This document shows positions 32,871 through 44,520 of a DNA stretch of 64,000 nt, piece after piece. How positions within the stretch are numbered: the stretch's first letter is position 1; the number at the start of each line of letters is the position of its first letter. Made by a program: the position numbers and the translations under genes. The stretch is from Hyalella azteca (taxonomy: Eukaryota; Arthropoda; Malacostraca; Amphipoda; Hyalellidae). The notes under the pieces are model-generated. The model was given only the letters and a program-made list of their open reading frames with translations, was not told where the DNA came from and did no database searches. Location of the stretch: positions 746,419 through 810,418 of the forward strand of contig NW_025937524.1 of NCBI RefSeq assembly GCF_000764305.2. The letters run 5' to 3'.

Positions 32871-33401
32871 GTGAAGTCAGTTTTAAGCAGCCGCCGTTCA
32901 ATTTTCATCAAAGTTGGCACTACAACTCGCATAAAATATGCGTTTTATGATATAACACGAAGGAATAATTTGTGTGAAGTCGCACTAAAATAATGTAATA
33001 TTTGACTATTGGCACATTTTTAATCTAGCACTACAATAAAAGTACATTATTGTCATCAAGTTTTCAATTTAAACTTAACAAGAAAACAGAAATTTTTATA
33101 AGACGAGCACGCAGAAAAGAATGAAATCCTGCGTACAATTCGTTACCTTTTCAGTATGTGGACACCAACAAGTCTAGGGGGAAGGGGATGAAGGGTCGCA
33201 TTGTGCTCGACCTCACAGACACATGGTAATTGTAATATCACGAGCGAAATTTAAAAGGAACCGTCCCTTGAACGAGGAGAGTGAACGAGCTAGTGAGCGG
33301 TTATTATAGACTTATATGCGGTAGAATGCCCTGACCAGACGGCAGCCCAGACGACCAGAAGGCAGTGCAGCTCCATAGGCTACATCACGCAGGTTCATGC
33401 A

Positions 33402-33602
33402 TAGGGTACGCACACAGTGGAAGCAGGTTTGCCCGCGCGGGCAACCTGCTCCAACCTGCCACAAGAATGAACATAGGATAATAATGTAAGTGTTCACAGT
33501 GAAAACCTGTACGATCAGTCTTCTGTATTCTATGGTTTCAGGAGCCAGCCTGAGCAGGTAACCAGCACGCTGGCAACCTGCTTTCACTGTGTGCGTACCC
33601 TA
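33402..33602. mobile_element. TA-flanked MITE (about 197 bp)
   Basis: The left end TAGGGTACGCACACAGTGGA (from 33402) and the right end CACTGTGTGCGTACCCTA (to 33602) are inverted repeats of about 30 bp that continue through AAGCAGGTT. TA at both borders fits a Tc1/mariner-type target duplication. An inner palindrome GCCCGCGCGGGC lies near the left end. No protein is encoded. Confidence 0.8.
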
Positions 33603-33604
33603 AC

Positions 33605-34890
33605 GCTTGGGTGACGCATATATACTCGCTTAATTAAGTAACGACGATGTGTTCCTCCAGTTTGCAAACAATGGCGAAAGAAACGTACCTGATTTCGTAG
33701 AAAGAAAGTATTAGCTTGATTGATAGCACCGTTTTCCCGCTGATTATATAAATAAGGAACGTGGAATAAAAAACGATGATTATGACAACAAGCATTAGCT
33801 GTTTGAACTTGGGCATCACAGAGATCTAGTTTGGTATTTCATTGCGCAACCTCAGACGCGATCTTGTCGAAACTTAAATATCAGAAGATTTTCCCAGTAA
33901 AAATACATTTCTTTTAACAAAGTCAAAATGAAACAAAGGGCCTTTTTCAGATTTTCAAATGGGCAGAACAACACCGAGAACTTTCTACTGAATAGCACAT
34001 GATTTCTGAGATTTTATCCACATCAAATTCACCGGAAACGTTTAGGGACAATGCACGTATATATTAAAGACGGTACGAAACGATAAAGTTGGTGTTAATT
34101 AGATAGCATTTGAATATCATAGTTATGATTAATGCACAGAATAATGAATATCAGGAATGACAACCACACATCAAAGTTTAATTGTTCTACAATTAGGACC
34201 TCGTCAGAAGAAAATCTACGAAGATATAGAAATGTAGTTTGGCCACCAAAAAGGCCTCTTACTGAGGCAAACCTATGCTGCTTTATACAAACTTCAGATT
34301 AAAACTGAGATTCAGTAAAACCTGAACCCGTCCACTGGATTTTCTTACTCCACTATTCATTAACCAGATATTTATACTCTGATTAGGAAACCTACGGCTT
34401 CACATTTAATAACATCTACAATACGTACATAAAAACACCATTTGAATGAATTCAGGTTGGAAACAACTTCTATTTGAAATGGAGTGGGCAAACAATTCAG
34501 CAGCACAACTCGACAACATATGCACCAGAAAATCAAGCAATCACACAGAAGTTAAATTGAGCGTCTTATTCCTGCTTGAAACTTAAAGAAAAGCGCAAAA
34601 GTTAACTGAGAAAAATATCTGAAATGTAGGTTGATATGAGTTGGAACGCATGTTTGACGCTCGAAATTAATAACAAATTTAACTGATATCATAAGATATT
34701 AAATTAGAAGCGCCCAAAAGCAGAAAGTAATAAAATTTCATGGAAGGTTCACAAATGAAATAGGCAAGAATTTTAGTAATGAAAATAATTATCCCAGCCA
34801 TGACTAGATCAAACAAAAACTACGTTAAACTAGACTACAATATCGTCGACATCAGCAATTCTATTGTTCATGATGTCTCGTACAACCATC
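33605..34890. other. 3' flank of RNF139, no other gene seen
   Basis: The stretch is AT-rich with no supported frame. It follows the RNF139 stop on the minus strand and should hold its 3' untranslated region. Confidence 0.4.
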
Positions 34891-34892
34891 AT

Positions 34893-37800
34893 TCATTGTT
34901 GCTCGTCGTCTGAATCTTGAATCATCGGTATAGTTGCACCGACTTCTTCTTCAATGCTCTTTCGAGACGGCTGAGCGAGAGATCTCATCGTTTCAACTTC
35001 ATGGGCGTCCTGGCACGATGCCTCCAGGCAGCGACGAGGTACGGGATCAATAGAAGAGGAATCCTGTACATTAACTACTGGCGTTTTAGTTACCGGTACT
35101 GCTGTTATTGATGCTTCCAAAGTATCGGTGCTTCTTACAGTATTGCTTGAAGCCTCAGAATGAGCGTCCACAGCAGCAGAGGAAGCAACACTTGGCGGTT
35201 GTTCTACATTATCGACAACATTAGAATCATCTTTGCCCTCGGTGCCAGAGATTGTGATGCTCGTTTGGCAAAGAGGGCACTTGTCCTGTACATAAAGCCA
35301 TTTTCTGAGGCATGGTGGGTGAAAGAAATGATTACATGAAGTAATGCAAGCATTCTGCAGCTCCGAGAAACATATAGAGCAAAGATCGTTGTACTTGTCG
35401 AGCTCTTCTTGCGTAGCATCGGGTAGTGCAGATATTTTCTTCGCAGCTTCAAGTCTGAGCAAGAAGCTCTTCCAGCCAAGCTGCAGACGCTGGAACACAT
35501 TGAAATAGCAGTGAATGATGAGAACCAGGATGTTCATGAGCGTCCACTGGCCGGCTAATGTTTCCTTGATGCCCGCACCCACCACAAATACCGCCACCAA
35601 GAACTCAAAGACGCGGGTCGTAGCGCGGCTGTAGTATATGACGTCATCAAGGCCTGGCCAATCCTGAGCGCACAGAGCATCGTAGGTGAGCAGGCAGTAG
35701 GTGGAGAACAGACCAACGACTTGCACGGCAGTCATGACGCTCGTTGACACCACAAGTAGAAGCCAGAAATCCTGCTCGAAGAGTAGCGTGAACATGTACA
35801 CCATGTACACTGGGAAAGCGAAGAGCGTAACACACATGGTGACAATGCGCAGATGTCGAGAAACAGGCGCCACGCCCTGGGCGCTCAGTGCCAATACTTG
35901 AGGCTCGATGAGCTCATAGGTGCTCTGTATGAGCGATGAGAGCACGATCAGCAAAATGACGGTGAAAAGACTGAAGCGATCAGGCATCTCAATGGAACAC
36001 AGCGAAGTCTGCAGGGACAGCAGGAACATCGTGGCGCCCTCCGTAACGCCGTTCTGAGTGAGGTCCTGGACACGGGGATACGAGCGTCTTCCCATCACGA
36101 ACCACTGAGCGCAGTACAGCAGTGCACGAGATAAGTAACCAACGGCTGTACACGTGCCCACCAGCAACAGTGGATTGTAGCAGACCTTGGCGGCAGAAAG
36201 GAGCAGAATGTAGGGCAGGGGAGGCAGAGAAGCAGATGCTGCAGGCAAGTCATCTCTGTCTATCCCGTCTCCAGCAGGTGATAGTACGCTCACGTAGAGG
36301 CTGCTGCTGTACATTGACAGCCAGAAAAGGAGCACTTGAACTGGGACAAAGAGCCTATTGATGAGGCTCATCGCCAGCCCCAGGGCGCCGTATAGCTCGA
36401 GCATGAGGCACAATGACAGGTAAGTGTCACGCACGAACTTGAGTACGTGAGGGAGGCACACAAAGATGTACATGACTGTGAGGAAAAGCACAAAGCAGGA
36501 GGAGAAGTTGTGCACGATGATCAAATGTTGCACAGGCAGGCCAGCCAGCCTCGCAAACACCGGCACCACGTACACCAACAGGAGGATCTGCAAACCAGGA
36601 CAACTTTGTTCCACCTTCTTATGGGTATTTTTAGTATGAAATTTGTTGATATAAAGAAAATGAAATTGTAAAAATAATGATATTAGGTCAGAAAGACAAA
36701 AATATAAAAAATCATTCTAAAAACAATCTTAGTAAGAAACTTGCAAAACTGGGACCTTCTAATAAGGCAAGTCAACATGATCAAAATAATTGAAGATATG
36801 GCAGGTAAAATATTTGCCAATAATACAGGACTTCTAAGAAGAAGAAGCCATAGTTGATGCGGGAAGTTACATACCTTTTCCCTGTTGTTGTTGAGGTCGA
36901 GGAAGAAAGTTACGAAGCAGGCCACAATTGTATGGAAGACTATGGCTGATATTTGTTGTCTCATGAAGGAAGACTCGGCGGGATCGTCGTCAAAAAGAGG
37001 CTTGTGAGGAACCACTATGTTGGAGAAGCCCTGCACGTCACACAAATAAGCACCAATAACTTTATCTAAAAACAAATGCAGACTTAGCTACTGCATTTCA
37101 ACCAAGAAATTGCATATAATGATTAAGCAAACTCCAGCTTTGATAATATCACTTGATTGCAAATCGGACTTGTGAAGAGAATCAAAATGCTTCTGAACAT
37201 AGAAGTTAAATATATGCCAGGCAGGCATGAATGCAAAACAATGAATAAACTGATATAACTGATGATGAGAATCGAGTAAAGCCCAGAAGTACCTAATTAA
37301 AGGATAAAAGAGAACTAAGAATGAGAAAATTAATTTCATAGGGTACATTTTATCAAGTTTTGCACAAGAGTAGGAACTAGTCTGTTCATATGGGACAGTC
37401 AACGGAATTGGTATGAGATTGATGAGATGGAAACATATCTCAAATATATTGTCTTACCTGGAAAACCACAGCTTCATATCTGGGCCATTCTTCAACTCTG
37501 GTGCTCTCTGACGAGACATAATAGCGGGAGAACATATCTGCAGCAGCCAGTACGGCTATTGTGAGGTAGTGCATGTACAGCGTTACCAGCTGACGGAGTG
37601 GCAGAAGCAGCAACAACAGCCCCTGAATTAGAACTGCAATAACAAATATTATTAGGAGTACAATACAAGTACTGAGCACAATACATACAATTATGCGAGT
37701 ACTTAGGAGTACAATACAAGTACTGAGCACAATACATACCTACAATACATACAATTATGCGAGTACAATACTGCCAGGCATAATGCTCAAAATTGAAGAA

Positions 37801-39030
37801 AAACAGCTGCCTGTCATAGGTACGATATCTATGCTATAGTGAAGGCTAGACCCACAAGTTAAAGCTGCACAAAGCATGAGCATGTTGGACATGTTTGGTT
37901 CACTAAAATAAAAGAGAAATTCTAGGACTTTCCATCACATTTTTTTGCAATGATTATTTCATTCAGAATGATTACTGGTACAGTATATACTGTTCTTCAT
38001 TGAAATTTGTCTTTAAAGCAAAAATTGATAAATGAAGAACATCCAAAACAAATTTTTAAATGAGTGAAACTGTTGAACTTCTTCAACTGTGCTCTGTGAT
38101 TTCCACAACACAGTAAAATTAATCAAAAACAGTACGAGATCTTTCTGTAATATAGTGGCTGCTGGGAATGAGTTCAACCTATCTCCTTGAATGATACCCT
38201 TCAGGCGCCAAGACACGAGGCAGTCATGGGAAGACTCGGGGAAGCAATCCCAAGAACTTCCCAAGATGACCCCTCAGAGTCGCCACCTCTCCCTATAGAA
38301 GTTTCTACAAAATACCATTGCCCGCACAAAAATTTTTATAGAATTTGCCTGGCCAGGCCAAGGACTGACTGTGCAGCTCAATCACACAAAGATTTCATTG
38401 GTTATGTCAAACTAACATACTCAAGCAACAGTCATGATGAGAGGAACCTAGTTCAGCTTAATAAATATTCTATATTGGCAGAAAAGCCATAAAGGTATCA
38501 TTAACATTTCTTTGGAGGTTATTTGGAGAGTATAGATTTTTGGTTATGGTGGCAATCTAATGGTTAATCCATTAATGAAGAGCAAATAATGAAATAATGT
38601 AGTAGGCAGGAAAAAATTTAGCAGTAATGTAAACCAACTTAAAATAATTCAACTTTGTAGAATATCAATAGTATCAAATCACACATGATTTAGAGCTGCC
38701 TACAACAGCATCCTTAGTGCAGGACATATAAAACTCATTGTTCATGTTTATGACTAGTGAAAACATAAATAAAATACAAGCACCTTAGAAGCATTCAACT
38801 GATAATTTTATTGCAAAAAATTAATTTGCAAAGTACTTAGTAAATGGGTGTTGATATGCCTCACCAAATACAACAAATCCAGATGACACAACATCAGACC
38901 AGGCCATGGAGCGTGGAACAGAATTTGCAATGTCAAACTCCCACCAGAAGTTGAGAACAAAGTAGCCAGGGATACGCAAGATGATGGTGGCTATCGTCTC
39001 AAAATGCTCACAGTGCATCTTCCACCGCAT
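34893..39030 (-). CDS. RNF139: RNF139/TRC8-family multi-pass RING E3 ubiquitin ligase; four exons
   Basis: Exons on the minus strand: 39030-38865, 37633-37458, 37030-36875, 36587-34893; 2,193 bp, 730 aa. All joins keep frame, with donors GTGAGG, GTAAGA and GTATGT. The N-terminus (MHCEHFETIATIILRIPGYF) resembles the start of vertebrate RNF139. Ten or more hydrophobic segments follow, the TRC8-type sterol-responsive membrane region. A RING-H2 finger lies near residues 569-606: CSIC, then CNHFFH, PPC and CPLC, with the LRKWLYVQDKCP signature shared by RNF139 and RNF145. The acidic Ser-rich tail ends DSDDEQQ. The family sits in the ER membrane and ubiquitinates proteins for degradation, including control of sterol synthesis. 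Human RNF139 has 664 aa. RNF145 is the alternative assignment. The 5' acceptor TTTCAG just before the first ATG implies an upstream, probably untranslated, exon. Confidence 0.9.
37636..37765. repeat. Duplicated ~57-bp block in RNF139 intron 1
   Basis: TTAGGAGTACAATACAAGTA and CTGAGCACAATACATAC occur twice, with ACAATTATGCGAGTAC between and after. The block starts only a few bases upstream of the exon 2 acceptor at 37634. Confidence 0.85.
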
Positions 39031-39144
39031 CCCACCTGAAATGTAAGCAAAACTTTAGTTAAAATTGTCAGGATTATTATTAAACATTACACTTGGAGAC
39101 TTCAGGAGCTCCTAGTACAATATTGAGGCAAATGAATAGATATA

Positions 39145-39400
39145 TACTATCAAATGGTGTAATAATGGACAGTTTTTTGTTTTTCATTGATAACTTACCA
39201 TGAAACATTTCATAAACAAGTTTAGGCTCATTCCAAAGGCCTTTGCAAGGGCTATTGTATTACATCTCTAAAAAATCCATATGCTATTTGTAAGGTGCCA
39301 GAAGCAAAAAGAGTTTCCTGAATTACCCCTGGAAGCGGGGTAATCCGGGACATTTGAAATAAAACTCAATTTAAATGTTTGAAGCATGCAGAGTGTACTC
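39145..39400 (-). mobile_element. Inverted end fragment of the 1.3-kb TA-flanked element
   Basis: TACTATCAAATGGTGTAATA and the following 240 bp are the reverse complement of the right end of the element at 39538-40796, including GTTTATGAAATGTTTCATG and TCTGGCACCTTAC. With the right end of that copy it forms an inverted repeat of about 245 bp arms. It lies just upstream of RNF139 exon 1. Confidence 0.8.
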
Positions 39401-39537
39401 AACCATTACTAACAGTACTTTGAAGTCCTCCTCTTAAGTTGTAGATGATATAGATGTAGAATAAATGATGTTTTCTCTTATTTATACTTGTTTTTCCCTC
39501 ATTGATTTTACCATATCCAATTTTCATTAACAAAAAC

Positions 39538-40796
39538 TACCATCAAATGGGGTAATGAGGGACGAGCGGGGTAATAAGGGACAGCCCTCTGACATTTCGT
39601 AGAAATGTCAGCAAAACTAATTGAAATATTGAAAAACTACAACTAGTGGCATTAAGTTAAGAAAGTTAAGAAATCAAACATTTACCACCTCTAAAAAAAA
39701 CCCAGAAAACAGTGTGAAAAGTGAGACAGACCACTGCTAAGGTCTGTAGGAAAAATATTTGCTGTATTAAAAAATGTTACTTGCACAAAAGTTGCACACA
39801 AGTGTTGCCTTAAAAACGTGATTGACGAAATTTGCATAGCTCATTCAGAAAAAAAGGCAGCTATTTCTGAGTGACAGGCCAATAAGGTACCCCCCCCCGG
39901 GGTAATAAGGGACCCCTACAAAAGCACATTTACAGCAGAACCTTGGTTAGCAAAGGCTCCAGTTAAAGAAAAAATCAATCAACAACAAAGAATTTTGATT
40001 ACACATGCCTTGCTGAGAAAAAAAATTTAATTCATGAAAAATTAATGCATCATTATTCATCAGAAAATTGTGCATAGAATGTCATTGATAGAATGAATTG
40101 TGCACTGAGCAACATAGAAGGGAAAGTAATTAACCTAAACCATGATTAATTTCTCAGAAATTATTATGGTTGTCCTTAAAATATTCCCTGCTGTTTCAGG
40201 TATGTTTTTATGATCTTTTTTGTTATAGTGAATTCAATTGCATCAATTAAAATGGTACAAAATTATAAGCCATCCTGTAAGCTTATAGATGCAGAAGAAA
40301 TGCTATATGGCTGCTGATATGAAGCTTGCATTGGACAAGGGTGTTGTCAAGGCTCAATGGCATGTTCATGGATACAGTAATACGTATCACATTAATAATA
40401 CAATATTTTTTGGAAATGGTAATTTCAATGAGGGAAAAACTAGTAAAAATCATAGAAAAAGTCATTTATTTTACATCTACATCATCTACAAAGGAAGAGG
40501 AGGACTTCAGAGTACAGTTAGTAATGGATGAGTACACTCTGCATGCTTCAAATGTTTTAAAATTATGTTTTATTTCAAGTGTCCCTTATTGCCTTGTTTC
40601 CAGGGGTAATACAGGAGGCTTTTATGTTGTGTCTGGCACCTTATGAAGAGCATATAGAATGTTTTTGGAGATGTCATACGATAGCCCTTGCAAACTTGCA
40701 AAGATCTTTAAAATGAGCCCAAACTATTTATGAAATGTTTCATGGTAAGAAGTTATTAACAAAATATACAACCGTCCCTTATTACCCCTGACTTTT
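39538..40796 (+). mobile_element. TA-flanked non-coding element, ~1.26 kb, copy 1
   Basis: It begins TACCATCAAATGGGGTAATG and runs colinearly with the copy at 57126-58453. Shared landmarks include GCAAAACTAATTG, GCTAAGGTCTGTRG, a GGGGTAA/GGGGCTA motif in the middle, TTAGCAAAGGCTCCAGTTAA, GGCTGCTGATATGAAGCTTG and GAAATGTTTCATGGTAAGAA. The right end CGTCCCTTATTACCCC is recognisable but lacks the final GATGGTA. No protein is encoded. Confidence 0.8.
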
Positions 40797-40929
40797 CCCA
40801 ACCTATTCCCGTAATAGGTACCCCATCTTGCGGAAATGGCTTTTTGTTTTGAATTGATGTAAGCAAATTCTGTCAATAAGTTTTAAAGCCAACACTTGTC
40901 TGCAAGTTTTTCTTAAACCAAATTAACCC

Positions 40930-41420
40930 TCTAAAAAACTCTCTGCTTTGCCACTAAGCCACCATAGTGGCAGGCCACAGGCATGGAATATATCTACTTG
41001 ATGAGCTGCAACTGGTCAGCTGTGATTCCATTTTGAGCCGTGAATTCAATATCTTGGCCATGAAAAGCCATCTACAAGGCGCAAACTTACTTACAAAATT
41101 CCAAGCACAAGTTACATCAATACCGTACCTCAAAATAGTCAAACCAGCAACACTAAGATTTGTCTTCACTTAAGTGGCAACTGAACATGTGATGATGCAG
41201 TCTGACCACTCTGATGAGACCGCAACTATGCAATCTTCAACTAAACATTTTGAGTTGACTTGTTATCAGGCATGGAATATATCAACTTGGCAAGCCGGCG
41301 GAGCCGCAACTGAATTTTTTGAGCTGTGGTTTTATGGATTTGCCAGTCATGATTCCATTTCTCCAAGCCATGATTAGATTTTTTGAGCTGTCAATTCCAT
41401 ATTTTGGCCATGAAAAGCCA
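40930..41420. repeat. Two diverged copies of a ~250-bp repeat
   Basis: CAGGCATGGAATATATC starts related blocks at about 40975 and 41265, each followed by a GAGCTG motif and TTGGCCATGAAAAGCCAT. GCATCAACTGAACATGTGAT-like sequence at 41175 is shared with 43923. ACTCTCTGCTTTGCCACTA at 40938 is an end of the MITE at 43394. Confidence 0.7.
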
Positions 41421-41422
41421 TT

Positions 41423-41800
41423 TAGGGTAAATGCACCCTATTCCGACATCGTGGGTAATTCTGATACTTCTCTCAACTTTTTCCTTTATATTAAGCTTTG
41501 TCTTAGTTCTATGCATGCGTAGATGGTTGAAATAGTAACGTCATACTATTGCCCGCCAGATTTACGCAAAACACTAGGTTTGGCAGGAAAATGTTAAGAT
41601 CCTCAGAGCGAATGTCCACGCCACCCAGTGAGAACATCGAAAAACATGTCAAAGTTGATAGCTGACCTTGCTCTACCAAATAGTGATAAAACTGTTTGTG
41701 TAGAAAGAATATTATGGTTTGAGACTTTTAAATAAGTCTGTGAATATATTAGGAATCCTTTAGGTATACTTGTATTTGCTGATTTTAAGTGGCAAATAAA
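41423..41800 (+). mobile_element. GGGTAAATG element fragment carrying the empty site
   Basis: It begins TAGGGTAAATGCACCCTATT and CCGACATCGTGGGTAATTC. It matches 56779-57125 and then 58454-58510 and so shows that locus before insertion of the 1.3-kb element. Landmarks: TTAAGCTTTGTCTTAGTT, CACCCAGTGAGAACATCG, GACCTTGCTCTACCAAATAG and GAATATATTAGGAATCC. Confidence 0.8.
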
Positions 41801-41999
41801 TTAATAGATGATTAACTTAAGAGATGGTTTTAGACACATAAAAAATAATTCCGATACAGCTCAGAATTAGACACACAGCCAGTGTGGAATTCTGTATAGG
41901 TAATATATTCTCATGTTAACATGAGAAAATGTATTGAAAAACCTACCCTACCATGTTACACCACCTTCCACTGCAGTGAAAATTGGTTCACGAAAATTG

Positions 42000-43390
42000 G
42001 TTGAAAATTGGTCGCACGTGGTTTGACATCCAATCCCATGTTGGCAACGCCTCAATCAAGTTAACTAGTCATCTATCTGTAGGGTAGTGGACAAATTTTT
42101 GCAATGAATATGTTCTAAAATAAAAAAGAAAACATCCACATTTGCAAAAAATTCTTACGATTGGACAATACCAACAAAGTTTTTGATATCACACAAAATT
42201 ATGCGATTAACTGTAACTTTTTCAAGGCGTATGTTCACATCGTGCTTCTACAATTGCATTTGACATGGCGGTGGCACACACACATTTCTTTTGGTCATGT
42301 CAAGTTCAATTTCACAATAAATAGACTTGATCCACATTCCATCCTGAGATTAAAATGATTGAAAGTTTTTCAAATTTTAAAAACCCATTTATACGTTCCA
42401 GATTTGAATTTTTTCAATTTTTTGCCCTATTACGTTGAATTTATCTCAATAAATTCACTTCAAATTCTGAATGATTGCATCTGCCATCGCAAGTTTTCAA
42501 AGGTTTTGTGTCTTTTAGAAAATGTTTGTTGTTTAAAATGGATAATTATTTTATTATATGAAACATAGAGCATGTACCATATACCTAGTGCATTAATACC
42601 GTTAATACACTTTAATTTAATAAAATTGGATTTTTAATTTTAAAAATATTATCAGATTTTTAATTCAACATTTTTCTAATAGAATTTAATTCTATAGCAT
42701 GTACCATCTAGTGTATTAAATAATAAAATTTAATTTAATAAAATTTAATTTTAATTAATTTTTTAATTTAATTTAATTCTACAGCTTCAACTGGTAAAAA
42801 TGAGCATCATAGGAATGAAAGTAAAAATGTCATTCATATATTACAAATTGAATGACATTGGGTGGATTTGATAATTATTTTATTAATCCTGTTTATATAT
42901 AATAACGGAAATGACGCTTCTATTTCAGAATGATAATGGAAATGTTTCTACTATTTCAGAATCTTTTCTTGAATACACTTGCAAAAAATAAAGTTCTGTA
43001 ATCAATGGAGTCTTTGAAATGACAAAATCGTTCAATTTAAAATTTTTAGCTATATGAGTGAGATTGTCATTCATCAATCATCATAGGAGCTGGAAGAAAA
43101 AATTTGTTGTTTTTGATGTAAAAGAATGTTTTTCAATTAAAAGAAATGTAATACTTGATTTTTGAAAATATGATGCTAAAATTAATGATCCATATTAGGA
43201 TTCAATAGATGTTACGCTTTCAGAATTATTTTCAAAAAGTTTGTTTTGTTTGTTTGATCAGAAGTTTTTGTTCATTTGATCAAAAACAGAAAAAGTTTTC
43301 GTTCATTTGATCAGAAACAACATAATTAATCATTCTCTTGCAGTAAATATATAAATGATTAGTCAGACTCAGTTAGCGTCCGCAATGATC
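42000..43390. other. Very AT-rich DNA
   Basis: At 42600-42790 TTTAATTTAATAAAATT-like units follow one another loosely. At 43240-43320 TTCATTTGATCAGAA is repeated two to three times. Frames at 42161-42568 are AT-driven. No gene supported. Confidence 0.5.
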
Positions 43391-43393
43391 ATC

Positions 43394-43590
43394 CCGCTAG
43401 CATAGTGGCAAAGCAGAGTTTTTTTAGAATCACTTCATTTTTAATTTCCTCATTTATTCAAGATCTAAACCAATTTATTATGTATGATGATACTGGTTTC
43501 CATGATACTTTACTGGTCTACTTATAGGACTAAAAAATGAACTTGAGGGAGAGTCTATAAAAACTCTCTGCTTTGCCACTATGCCCGCTA
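43394..43590. mobile_element. MITE with TAGCGGGCATAGTGGC ends (about 197 bp)
   Basis: The left end has CATAGTGGCAAAGCAGAG and the right end CTCTCTGCTTTGCCACTATG plus CCCGCTA. The body includes GTATGATGATACTGG and TGGTCTACTTATAGGACTAA. Diverged copies occur at 52860-53035 and 62865-63005, and one end at 40938. Confidence 0.75.
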
Positions 43591-43922
43591 GATTATGCAC
43601 CGGGAGCGGGAGGCAGGAATGAAGCTAGGTATTTAATTCAGTTGCACGCTGGCGACTGGCCCACGTGTTATGTAGTTCTGCTCGTCTTAACTCTGAATCC
43701 AGGGTGCAGAAGGTGGAAGCAGCGTCACCAATATATGGGTTTTTAAGCCCAAAGAGTCGCTAACCATTTTCAAGATGCGTTGCCATGTAATTTTTAATGA
43801 AAAGCCATTTACGCTGAGTAATGAAAAACTATTTACAAGCTGCAAACTTATTTACAAGGTTGCATGCACGTGTTACCCCAAATAACTAATTTTACCCTAA
43901 AAACAGTCCGATTGTACAGCAA

Positions 43923-44520
43923 GCATCAACTGAACATGTGATGAGGCAGTCTGACCGCTCTAATGTGATCGCAACTATGATTTTGTTTATATTTTTTTGG
44001 CGAGAACTCATCGCAACCAAACTCTGGACAAGCTTTACTCTTTACTGCATGCTGATCCATCCAACGTACCAGAAACCTTACTTTTTTCTAAATAGTTGGC
44101 CAAAGATTGACAAATATATTAAATGCAAGAATTTCAATCTAAATCTATACCGTAAAATGGGGTAACTTAGACCACTTTTTTTTATAAATGATGCCATTTT
44201 TTTACTAGCTAAATTAAACTTGAATTGAAACATGCAAAATACAAATTTTTTAACCTATTAGATATGCAAACTTTTCAAATCTTTCTATTGTGTTATGTAG
44301 CCTCAGTATTAGGCCATTAATGCCCATTGACAAAATTTTTCTATGTCAAATCGTTTTTGAGTTGTGAGGGTTTTTGTTAAAAAAACGAAAAGTGGTCTAA
44401 GTTACCCCGCCGGTCTAAGTTACCCCATTTTACGGTAGGCAAGATCTTCTGATGACATAAATTTTGCTACTGAAGCCGTGAAGCGTTGCCAAAGATCTTG
44501 CAATTTTCACACACTCTCTG
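43923..44520. repeat. Dispersed repeat, homologous to 54990-55410 reversed
   Basis: CTAAATAGTTGGCCAAAGA, GCAAGATCTT and CGTTGCCAAAGATCTTGC appear here and, in reverse complement, at 55150-55410. This copy is interrupted by the MITE at 44150-44435, and the other is not. Confidence 0.75.
44148..44437. mobile_element. TA-flanked MITE with CCGTAAAATGGGG ends (286 bp)
   Basis: The left end is TACCGTAAAATGGGGTAACT and the right end AGTTACCCCATTTTACGGTA; the inner part AGACCACTTTT / AAAAGTGGTCT extends the inverted repeat to about 35 bp. A second GGTCTAAGTTACCCC sits inside the right end. TA lies on both borders. It is non-coding. Confidence 0.9.
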
